A stretch of DNA of 64,000 nt from Panax quinquefolius (lineage: Eukaryota; Streptophyta; Magnoliopsida; Apiales; Araliaceae): contig CM035173.1 of NCBI GenBank assembly GCA_020205615.1, positions 31,216,293 through 31,280,292 on the forward strand, read 5' to 3'. This document shows, piece by piece, positions 25,693 to 35,298 of the stretch. Position 1 is the first letter of the stretch. Every line of letters starts with the position of its first letter. The notes beneath the pieces are model-generated. The model was not told the DNA's origin, did no database searches, and was given only the letters and a program-made list of their open reading frames with translations. A program made the translations under genes and the position numbers.

Positions 25693-26770
25693 CCATCAGT
25701 TTCTTCTTTATTTGGCAAACACTATGATTCTGATTACTTTTAGGATCGTTGTCATCTTTATTCTTGACAGCTACTGTATATGCTGACTTTCCTTAGTCAT
25801 CTACTGAAGTCTTCTTATTATCATCTTGTGGAAGACTTTACCTTGAATAGCTTCTCAACTCAATCTGGATGCTGATTTAGTTGATGCTTAGATCTTTTAT
25901 TAGCTTGCATGTCATTCGTTGAGTGCTCTCTGGCTTCCTTCAAGTGAGATATATCTTTGCATTTCCAGCCAGAGGCTTCATTCCTTTGGATATTCTGGGA
26001 GTGATGAATTGTTGATAATCGTGTTTGCTCTACGATTCTACTGTGGCCTTGTGAGCACATCTGTTAAGGTCTTAGCTCTGCATTCTATGATTCAGCTTTG
26101 GCTGTGCAGACACTACGACTTTGAGATCAGATCTTGATACTACGATTTGTCTTCATCTGATCTTGCTCGACTACGATCTATGCCTTTGATACGATCAGTA
26201 GACTCTACGATTCTAAGTGCAGTCTACGATTCTTGAATTGGCTTTGACATTAGTAGACTCTACGACTCCGAGTGTAGTCTACGATTCTTGACTGGCTTTG
26301 GCAGATGCTCGGTCGGCTCGTGAAAGGCGATCGTCCTCACGATTCGAACATGACTTCCTCGGTGACTACTACCGAGGAAGTTCTCCTCGACACACTACGA
26401 TCCTTCCTCGTCTCTCTTGAAAGTCTACGAACTACGAGATCTACTATTTCGCAGACTATGATTCTGCCTCGATAGCTCTCGAGTTTTCCTTGACTCTCTG
26501 GCGGACTCACGATTTCTAATGCGATTAACCGACGATCGAATGAAGCCTACCTATTGCATCATAAGATCAACCTAACATGCTTGATCTTACTATATTTATA
26601 GTTCTTGTACATCATTTCTTTTTAAGGACTCTACAAAGCTGTTTTGCTTAAGTATGATCAACCTAACACATTTGATCAATTCATTCTAAGTCATTGTACA
26701 TATGTTTCTATTATCTATCAAATGACTTTCTGACTTTTTTTTAATGCAAGCATACTTGCATATTCATTCA

Positions 26771-26773
<3 letters not shown>
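25693..26773 (-). repeat. Reversed, diverged copia (SIRE-type) LTR fragment
   Basis: Read on the - strand it parallels the start of the copia LTR at 56914. It has GTACAA...ACTTAG, then two spaced GTTAGGTT segments (the second with AGATCAA before it), then GTAGGCTTC, then a run of ATCGTAGAGT-type words. The same items occur in the same order at 56990-57130 and 57180-57435. The two copies are far from identical, so this is a related older family. Its 3' end is missing where it meets LTR C. No coding sequence remains. Confidence 0.6.

Positions 26774-26829
<56 letters not shown>
26774..26829 (+). repeat. (TA)n microsatellite, left of the inverted-repeat element
   Basis: This is an uninterrupted TA run of about 28 units. 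A shorter TA run lies on the other side of the element (27074-27099). Confidence 0.95.
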
Positions 26830-26833
<4 letters not shown>

Positions 26834-27073
26834 ATCAGTCATCTTATCTCTTCATCTTACTCACGGTTTGCTCTCACCTCTCTTTAGCGACGGACTCGAA
26901 TGATGGTTCGATCATACAACCGTCGTCTATACTTTTTTTAGCTGTACGTTACGTTATATGTTGTCGGCGCTAAAAGTATAGGCGACAATTGTATGATCAA
27001 AGCTGTCACGGATCCGTCGCTAAAAAAGGGGTGAGCATGGGTAAAAGAAGATAAGTAAGATGACTGATCTCAC
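26830..27073. mobile_element. Hairpin-forming MITE inserted in a TA microsatellite
   Basis: About 244 bp. The ends are inverted copies of each other: left AATCAGTCATCTTA and TTTAGCGACGGA, right TCCGTCGCTAAA and TAAGATGACTGAT. The inner parts also pair (GATCATACAA with TTGTATGATC; TATACTTTTT with AAAGTATA), so nearly the whole element can fold on itself. It is flanked on both sides by TA repeats, as in the rice Micron type of MITE. There is no coding capacity. Confidence 0.8.
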
Positions 27074-27099
27074 TTATATATATATATATATATATATAA
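27074..27099 (+). repeat. (TA)n microsatellite, right of the MITE
   Basis: Thirteen or so TA units. Probably one half of an original TA tract split by the element at 26830-27073. From 27100 to 27616 I see only AT-rich non-coding sequence. Confidence 0.9.
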
Positions 27100-27616
27100 T
27101 CAAATTATATATAAATAGAATATCATTCTCATGCATATTTCTGACAAAATGTAATTATTCCTCATTGGTATGAAAAATGTTAGCCCACGGGCCACGGGCC
27201 ATAGATCTTTTGACCCAAAACCGAACTTTTCAGTTTTCACTATTAATCAAAAAATATGTACCAAGTCTTTAAAAAACCCTACGTAAGAGAAAAAAAATCG
27301 TATTCCATCGGTTCTAAAATATAAAATTAATAAATTAGTGTCCACTTTTAAAAAGTAACTTAAATTAATATTAATGCATTTGATTTTAATTAATAATAAA
27401 TATTATAAAAGTATTATTTTTATTATTTAATAAATCATTTTAATTTTGAATTTTAAATATCTTAAATTATTTTTTAAAAATAAAAAATAATCTTCTAATT
27501 TATAACGGAGAAAGTTTATCTTATGACTTTATATACGGATTTTGTTGTCATTTACATTTAAATTTGAATGGTAAGTTTTTTTTCCTAAAAAAATATATAT
27601 AAAATGATGTACCATA

Positions 27617-28207
27617 ATTTTACACAAGGACGGATCCGGCCGGTTAGTTTAGTGGGGTTAATTTTTTAAAAATAAAATTTATAAAAAAAATAAAAAATAA
27701 TAAAATAAAGGCAGAATGCGAGGGATATTGCAAATAATTGTGTGAGCTATCATATAAAATCGATATTATTTCGATATTATTTTATGTAATTTAATACACT
27801 TCCTCGATCTTATGTTATATATAAAATGATATTTTATAATTTTTTAAAACACTGTTATTATAAGAGACACTTCTCGTGTCCTCTAAAATAAATTACAAAA
27901 CTAAATAATATTGTTAAAATATTATTTATAATAACATTTTTCGAGATTTCATTGTTTGAAACTATCGTGATGATAATCTCATTTCAATAGCGGCAAAAAT
28001 ATCATGTTCAATATAAGTTACTAAACAATATAAAAGAGTAGAGTGTTGGTATTAGTAAAAATTTGAGACATTTAATAATTTTTTAGTCTGAATTTTTTAT
28101 TTTCACTACAATTTATAAAATCAAAATCAAATTAAAAATTGATTTTCAAAAATTCAATTGGGTCAATTGACCCCACTGACCTAAAGTAGATCCGTCCAGA
28201 TTTTACA
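27617..28207. mobile_element. 575-bp TIR element with 8-bp target duplication
   Basis: ATTTTACA occurs at 27617-27624 and again at 28200-28207. Between them lie inverted ends, GGACGGATCC on the left and GATCCGTCC on the right, plus a second pairing block (TTTAGTGGGGTTAA against TTGACCCCACTGACCTAAA). The interior is AT-rich without a gene. An 8-bp duplication suits a hAT-derived element. If the next base is counted the duplication is 9 bp with one mismatch, so a Mutator origin cannot be ruled out. Confidence 0.7.
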
Positions 28208-28935
28208 GTCTCGTGTATTGAATTCCTCTGGTATAATAACTCGGCATAATTTTTTTACCATACGTAACAAAACTCTAAAAACAACTGACTACGAAAAATA
28301 ATGATAATAAAAAGAGAAAATTTATATTTTCATAATATTTTTTTATATTTTTACATAAAAAATATCGTTATAAATGTATAGCGACAGTAAAAAAATTCGT
28401 CGTATAAGATCTATAACTACGATTTTTATATAAAAATATCATTTTATGTTGTTCATTTATCAATTTCCTAAAACCCTTTCCTATATCTGAAATTTTAGAA
28501 GTTATATAAGACTTTGACTAGGGAGAAAAGAGAAAATAAAACGAAAAAATAAAAAATTGAATAGAATAATTTTATATGTACAAATTTTAAACAAAAATTA
28601 TGTACAAAACATATTAAAAATAGGATCTTCATCAAGTATACACTATATGAATTTTATGTTTGTACATAATTTTTAATATATTGTCAACACCCATAAAATT
28701 ATTCTTCTAAATAAAATATTATTATATTAATCTTTTAGTGAAACAATTTTTTTTTATAAATAAAAAAAATAGAGGGAGTATATTTTATCAAGATGATGAT
28801 GGTGATATCAATACTGATCAGAATACACAATGGATATATATATAAGCAGGCAGCGTTTGTTAAAGTAAAATAAAATACTAAAAAGGCAGAACTTCACTTC
28901 ACAGGAATCTAAGAACACTATTTAATTGACGAGTG
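28208..28935. other. Intergenic, AT-rich, no gene seen
   Basis: This is the upstream region of the AWPM-19 gene. It holds poly-A/T stretches and no open frame or RNA gene I can support. Confidence 0.6.
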
Positions 28936-28941
28936 TCCTGC

Positions 28942-28947
28942 CACGTG
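28942..28947. promoter_or_regulatory. G-box / ABRE core upstream of the AWPM-19 gene
   Basis: CACGTG within GCCACGTGTAAG lies 158 bp before the ATG. ACGTG cores with a GTGTC-like neighbour (AGTGTCCTGCC just upstream) are bound by bZIP factors of the ABA pathway. AWPM-19 genes are ABA-induced in cereals, so the site fits. Function here is inferred. Confidence 0.6.
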
Positions 28948-29005
28948 TAAGCAGAAGCAGACACCAAAAAGAAAACAAGCATGACACTTGTCCTCTATTT
29001 ATGCC

Positions 29006-29013
29006 TATATAAT
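29006..29013 (+). promoter_or_regulatory. Likely TATA box of the AWPM-19 gene
   Basis: TATATAAT in CCTATATAATTATAG lies 92 bp upstream of the start codon and leaves room for a leader of roughly 60 bases. Confidence 0.55.
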
Positions 29014-29104
29014 TATAGTTTCACCACTTTATTCATTAATTAAAGTGAAGAGACAGAAAAGAGGAGTTTTATTTATTTATTATTAATATTAATTTTGTGG
29101 TGAG

Positions 29105-29947
29105 ATGGCTATGGGGGCAAGAAATGTGGCAGCTCCATTGCTGTTTTTGAACTTGGTTATGTATTTTATTGTATTGGGTTTTGCTAGTTGGTGTCTCAAC
29201 AGGTTTATCAATGGCCAGACTAATCACCCCAGTAAGTTTATACTTATACATTCTTCTCACACAAATATTAAATGAATTGGTAGGAGGAGGAATTAAAATG
29301 CATGAAATATGCAACTCCCAACCATTCTTTTATATATATATATATATATATATATTGTCTTAAACCACCACTGGTTCAATAGTCTGTCAAAAGATATATA
29401 GATTATGAGTGAAGTTATTTTCCGGCCGGCATGCAGGTTTTGGAGGGAACGGAGCAACTATGTTTTTCCTGATGTTTGCCATATTAGCCGCCGTGGTCGG
29501 CATAGTTTCGAAATTTGCAGGTGGAAATCACATTAGAGCTTGGAGAAATGATAGTCTAGCTGCGGCAGGATCATTATCACTAGTTACATGGGCTGTTACT
29601 GCACTTGCATTCGGGTAAAATTTAACTGAAAGTTTTTCAAACTAAATTGTCAACTTTTGATTTGACCAAAATTTTCTAGGTTGGCATGCAAGGAGATAAG
29701 TATAGGAGGAGGAGGAGGAGGAGGAGGAGGAGGACATAGAGGGTGGAGGCTAAAAATGGTGGAGGCATTCATTATAATCCTGTTTTTCACCCAGTTGGTC
29801 TATGTCTTGCTGCTTCATGCCGGTCTGTTCAGCAGTGAGTATGGTCCTGGATATCGCCACACCGATTATGGGGTTGAAGGCCATGCACCCACTCATGATC
29901 CGGCTCTTAAAGGTACGGGTGTGACCGGGGGGGCAGCTAGGGTTTGA
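29105..29947 (+). CDS. AWPM-19-like plasma membrane protein
   Basis: Three exons, 29105-29231, 29437-29614 and 29680-29947, give 190 residues. All introns are GT-AG, and both junctions keep the frame. The protein opens with MAMGARNVAAPLLF and a first hydrophobic segment ending in FASWCLNRFINGQTNHP. A second segment (about 50-70) follows GGNGATMFF. A third ends in VTALAFG, and a fourth in FTQLVYVLLLHAGLF (about 130-150). The HIRAWRNDS and HRGWRL signatures of the AWPM-19 family are present. Family members are small four-span plasma-membrane proteins tied to ABA response, seed maturation and freezing tolerance, and the rice member PM1 has been reported as an ABA importer. An oddity is ten consecutive Gly codons (29705-29734) where relatives, as I recall them, have about two. 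Confidence in the family is high; transport activity of this copy is inferred. Confidence 0.95.
29330..29356 (+). repeat. (TA)n microsatellite in AWPM-19 intron 1
   Basis: TA run of about 13 units inside the intron 29232-29436. Confidence 0.9.
29705..29734 (+). repeat. Coding (GGA)10 microsatellite in AWPM-19 exon 3
   Basis: Ten perfect GGA codons encode a Gly run between KEISI and HRGW. Pure trinucleotide runs of this kind vary in length between individuals. Confidence 0.92.
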
Positions 29948-30850
29948 TTGATTTATTAAACACCCAGAAACATGTTTAATTATTTAGGCTTTGGATGATT
30001 GTAATATTATTATTATTTAAGTACTAATTTGTAAGTTTCCTTTATAGTAGGAGTAGTTCTCTTGTTGGTAGCTGACTTTGGTCTTGTATGATGTGTCTAA
30101 ATTCTAATGGTGTTTTGAGTTTGAGCCTTTAATTTCTTTTTAGTAGATAATATGTTTTTATTAGTTTATAAATTGAGTGAAAGAATATATTATCCATGAT
30201 GAAGATGTTTTATAGATTTTAGGCTTAACTTTTGCTAGTATTTTTATACTAATGAGTAAGTAATATTTTTTTAGATGTTTTATAATATTTATTAGTGTAT
30301 TGATTAAAATTAAAAAAAAATTATGTTAATTTTAAATTTTAAATTTACCTTAAAAAATTAATGCTGATTTGTTATTAACTATCGATCAATACCAGGCACT
30401 CTCCATTCCAAAAATGCCCAAAAGAAAAAAAAAAAAAAGACTAATTTTTCACAAAATTTAAGGATAGACACTTGTTCCATGATTTAACCATCAGCTTGGC
30501 ATTCAATAATATGACAATGAAACTTTGATTATGATGATAAATATGAAGATATTATATTACTCTCATTAAAAAAATGGTCTCTTATTTTTTTTAAGAACAA
30601 TTAATTTTCTTTGGCACTATCCTTTTATGCGGATGAGGGAGTAAAACAATGTGAGGGTCCTTTTGTGTCAACACCCATGTTTTTTTTTTGGGTTGGGTGG
30701 GGGGTGTGGGAGGGGAGGGGGGGTTAAAGGGGGCTTAACTTGTGTCAACACCATCCTTAAAAAGTTGAAATCCCATCTAAGGACTTTTATGGTGTGTTGT
30801 GAGATTACACACACACCCTTAACTTTTTTTAGCATAATCAAAATTTCAAG
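29948..30850. other. Intergenic between AWPM-19 and transporter genes
   Basis: The 3' flank of the AWPM-19 gene is AT-rich with no gene. A G-rich stretch at 30690-30733 (runs of 3 to 8 G separated by 1 to 4 bases) is a strong G-quadruplex candidate on the + strand. Confidence 0.7.
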
Positions 30851-30960
30851 GGTGAAAGTGAACCTTGAGTTTAAGAAGTGTTCAGTTGAAACTCCATATG
30901 AACAAACAAAGATTATGTGAATAATGAGATAAGATTACAAACTAACCTCCAATGGAAATA
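30851..30960 (-). pseudogene. Stray copy of the transporter exon 1 end and intron 1 start
   Basis: About 110 bp are close to identical to 33199-33305. They include the last 14 bases of exon 1 (codons for the ISIGG end), the GTTAGT donor and about 90 bp of intron. The copy lies downstream of the last exon on the same strand. It is not followed by a second exon 2, so it is a duplicated scrap rather than a gene. Between it and the stop codon (30961-31349) I see no recognisable sequence. Confidence 0.8.
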
Positions 30961-31349
30961 GGAATGTTTAACCTTTCACTAGTAGTAGTTAGTATATATA
31001 TTAGAGATCTCTGTGGCACCTATGCTATGAGACCTACTTGTTGTTGCATTGAAGGTGCACAGATTTGTAAGCACATGAAATTTTCCAGACAACTCAGTTT
31101 CCTTTACAAAGTGTGCCTGTGTCATTGGTGTTTCGATGTCTTCAACGTGTTCTCGAGCGCAATTATCACCAACCACTTTCAGCTAGCTCTATCTGGATTG
31201 GTACTGTTTTTATGCTCAGAATTGGGAACGAGTACATGCATATTAAAAATAGGATCATGATCCGTTAACTTTATGGTATGGTAAGTTGATCAATACTGAG
31301 AGAGATTACTTTCCGACTTGTCTGTTGACACTTAGAATGCATGTGAACT

Positions 31350-33787
31350 CTAATATGAAGAAGTTTCTGATTCTCTCTCTGGCCTGTACTCGTAGACTGA
31401 TTTAAACATCACTCTTCCAATTCTTCTGTTTTTACGTGTCCTTTTACTTCTGCCTCTTTTCCATCCCTTTTCAGTACAAGGTTGTGAAACGGGAACATAA
31501 TAAATCCATTGCAATGAAACTAATGCTGCAAGAAACTGTATCACGATGCCCAAAGACAGGTTAGAGTAATTGTCAGATGTTATTCCCAGAAGAGATGCCA
31601 ACCCAACACCGAGAAACCCACTAAATATTGATGCTAAACAGAAAGCTGATGCCAAGAATGACATTAGAGATCCTTCACAACCGGGTGGAGCTAAACTTGC
31701 AAGAAGCATTTGAAACGGCAAGAGCTTAAACTGTGCAATAGTTTCTGCCATACCTGAAAAACAAAGGGCAAACACCTTGTTCGGAATCCCTAGTTTAAGA
31801 TTGAACTGCTGTACTAGTACCAGGTCGAGAAGAAGGGAAACTGCGTACGAAATCTGCACCATGCCAATCAGTTTCCTCAAAGGAACATTTATCCAAATGC
31901 GGCCATAGAGAACAGCCATGGACAGAAGCATCAATTGGCTAATTACACGCGACATCCCAATAATTGAAGGATCAAGATTTAAGCATTGTGTTTGATAGCA
32001 AAAGATAGAACCTGATAGGATGGGGACAAGAGCAATAGAAGCTACAATCCAAATAAGAGGACGAGAAACGCTCTCTTCACTAATTGCCACCACAAGGTCA
32101 GAATACTGTTTTTTGAAACTCTGCAAAACGGACTTGCTAACAAAAGTCTGACTTAATGGTTTTTCAAAACCAAGAGACTCCTCTTTTGCTGCCGCAGACA
32201 TTGTGAGTTGAAGTGAGAGGAGAACTGCAAAGATTAGACATATGGATCTGGGTGGTATTTTTAGTAAGGAATATCCACCTAGCAAGTTTCCTAGAATACC
32301 ACCAGCAGCTAAGGCCATAAATGCATAAGATTGGAGACCACTCATTTTGTTTTTCAGGCCATATTCTGCAACAAGAGCATCCTTTGCAACCTCTGTGATG
32401 GATGCTCCAAGATTACTAAGAAGAATGCATACCATGAGAACTGGAAGGGCTTTACCTGCAACCGGGATCAATGCCAATGATCCCCAAGACAAGACCTGCA
32501 GAAGAACTGAAGAGCATGGCATTCATAAATATCTTCAATCACATTATACAATAACTGAATAATTTAAATCAGGTTGTTTTATATATATATATATCAGTTA
32601 TGCTTTTGTTGACATATATCATATACTTTTGATATGAATTATTTCTAATTGGGTGAGAATATTCCCCGATTCATAGAAATCTCTAGTATGGTTCTCAATT
32701 GTTAATGGTGAAATACCTCAACTCCATCAGTAAAGCAAATTTCATTTTAAATCGTGCATTTGTATATTTCATCTTAGAAGCATCGACTATTAAAAGTCAG
32801 AATGTCTACTATTCCTCATTTTTACACTAATATAATAATAATGTTGCCTTCCAAGTTCATTGACTGAATATATGAGGAACCAAATCACAAGTAAGAGACA
32901 AACTTTTAAATCTCCAAATTGAAAAAAAGTAAAAGTCGTTGTTTGCTTCAACATTAGTACTACTTCATACAAGTAAAGTTCAACCAAATAACTTAGGATT
33001 AAGGCTATTGAAATTTGCAGCTACCTTTTATGCTCTATATATTTAATAGCCTTTTGCACTTGGAAGTTAACACAACAAAACTTAAGTCAAGCTAAAATTG
33101 CAAAAAAAAAAAAAAAAATCCAAGGAAGAAGCAACACAGAAACTCTGCAGATTTTTCTATAATATAGCAGGAAAAAAGAGCCAAGAAACTAGATAATTGG
33201 GTGAAAGTGAAACTTGAGTTTAAGAATTGTTCAGTTGAAACTCCATACGAACAAAGATTATGTGAATAATGAAATAAGATTACAAACTAACCTCCAATGG
33301 AAATGTAAGGTATTCTATGAGCACCACTAATATAAAGAGCATCAGACAAGATTCCATACAGAGGCTTGGCCACCATGGGAAGATTACCGATGTTCTGCAC
33401 AAGCTGCAATGTTGATGGATGCAGATTAAGATTGTGGGCCATGTGGAAATTGAGACCCAGCCATGGAAAACACCTAAAACCCTGTACCCAATACCCAAAT
33501 CCACACAAAATCAACATCTGTTGGCTACCCATTTGAAAAGATCCTGTTTTGTCCTCATCTACCACCTTTGTATTGCTCTTACTGGAAAGAATTTGGCTAG
33601 GACTAACTATTATAGGAATTACAAGATGGGTTCTTTTGGGTTTTCTGTTTTTGGGGTTTTGTTCATGAAAACAATGGATAGGTCTCAAGTGCAAGAAAGA
33701 TGACCTTGGTAGGGGGATGATTTTGATTACTGGGTTCATAGGATTTAATGGTAATTTCATTTCTCCATTGGAAATCAATGGTATCAT
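31350..33787 (-). CDS. Folate-biopterin transporter family protein (BT1/MFS type), probably plastid
   Basis: Two exons, 33292-33787 and 31350-32506, are joined by a 785-bp GT-AG intron and give 550 residues. The acceptor was placed at 32507/32508 because only it gives the family sequence ISIGG-VLLQVLSWGSLAL; the apparent ATG inside exon 2 is not the start. Residues 1 to about 75 are Arg/Ser/Pro-rich with few acids and look like a plastid transit peptide. After it come GYWVQGFRCFPWLGLNF and VAKPLYGILSDALY, hallmarks of the BT1/FBT family. About ten further hydrophobic spans run to residue 520, then a basic tail (KRGRSKRTRKNRR). FBT proteins move folates or pterins; several plant members have no proven substrate. 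The gene lies 1.5 kb downstream of the HAD gene on the same strand. The exact FBT number is not assigned. Confidence 0.92.
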
Positions 33788-35298
33788 AGTTTAGTTTAAT
33801 GGAAAGGGTATAAACTAGGGACTGAGAAATTAAAACCAAGAAACACTAAAAATTGAGAAATAAGCTGAATAAAATTGAAAATTTGCAGTCTTGTTCACTC
33901 TATTGTTCAAAAAACAAGAAGGAAAAATATGCTTTGCTCTGAAAAATGAGGAGAGAAAGGGATATAGAGACAGAATATATGGATCTACAAGAGTTTAGGA
34001 GAGAAATACAGAGGGGGAGAGGAATCAGGAAGAGTCTTGGAGGCTCAGTTGTGTATAAAAGGATCGATCTTTTGTTGTGTAATTGCCTAATTGGGGAGGG
34101 GTCCTTGGGGAGATTTGAAGGGTCCCAATAAACCAGACAACACGGGTTGGCATGGCCATACACGCGCGCCAATACAAGTGGGTAAAATTCGCACGCCTTA
34201 TTACACATTTCCTGTTTCTTCTTATTTTGGATACAACATTTGATTTGGTTACAAAAAATTGCAATTTTTATATTAATACCGAATAAAATGAAAGAGTAAA
34301 ATTTTATTATTTTACTTTAACCTTATTACTAAAAGAATGAACCAAAAAAATAAACTCTCACAGATTTTGTTCCAGTTATAATACGTCATTGGCCAATACT
34401 CCAATGTGATTTTAAATAATTCTGAAAAATACATTTCTTGGTGGTTAATAAAGATGTTATTTTCATAAAATAAATGTTCTAAATTTACCAGGTTCCACTC
34501 ACAGTATGGGAGCACAATAAATATTTATGTGATGAAAATTAAAAAAATTAATTTAATCATCCTGAAAATTGAAATCTTAAGACTATATTTTCATCTTAAT
34601 CTCTATGAATTTAACTTTTTCTTTAAAGAAGTTGAAATAATAATAAAAAATAAACAATGAAATTGAAATCGAGGACAAAAGAAGGTAAAAAATAAATAAA
34701 TAATAGAAAACTAAGTAGTAGCTCAAACAATGAATTGAACACCGTACAACCCATACAGGCACCTGCTCTGGTCCTGACTTTCATCTTCCATGTGAATAAT
34801 TAAATCAAGGGTTCACTAACTGGTCTGGTCCCAATGTCCAATAAACTTGTAAACAACTCACATCAGCTCAAAAGGACGGCTCGTATTTAGCCACTTCAAT
34901 TAAATTGATTTCCACCGTTAACCTAGATTGTGAGATCTTCCTCTAATTATTATCTCACTTTCACATATTAAGCTTTAAAAAGAGTGTAGTTATTAGGTGA
35001 CATATAAATAATTTTTTTCTAAAAATAATTGTTCATTCATACCCTACACCAACATTCGTGTGTTTGTGTGTATACAACCACCTTTTCCCCCAGGTCTTAA
35101 ACAGGGGTCGGGTCGGGTCGGGTCTTAACTTGGCCAAAAAGGTAAGAGTAGATTAAAAAGAAGGAACAAGAAATATACATAAATCTACAGGGTGGAATCA
35201 AGAACAAACATTTCCCAGACCTTGTACATAGTTGTAGCCTAAATTAATAAATCGAATACATTCTGAAATATTAAACATAGAGGACTTAAGTAAAGGCA
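33788..35298. other. Intergenic between transporter and HAD genes
   Basis: This holds the transporter's promoter and leader (33788-34260, with no clear TATA box) and AT-rich sequence. A GGGTC pentamer array at 35104-35123 (four GGG runs two bases apart) is a G-quadruplex candidate. No gene seen. Confidence 0.6.

Noticed and set aside
27625..28199. Possible SINE or gene fragment
   Set aside because: No A/B boxes or poly-A tail; inverted ends and a target duplication fit a TIR element better.
30979..31176. Small - strand open frame beginning MVGDNCAREHVED
   Set aside because: It has a somewhat gene-like composition but no known family, no splice context and no relation to the transporter exons. 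Left as unexplained intergenic sequence.
31350..32522. A separate 390-residue gene starting at the Met at 32522
   Set aside because: The frame continues into exon 1 through a good GT-AG intron and completes the family protein; the Met is in the intron end.
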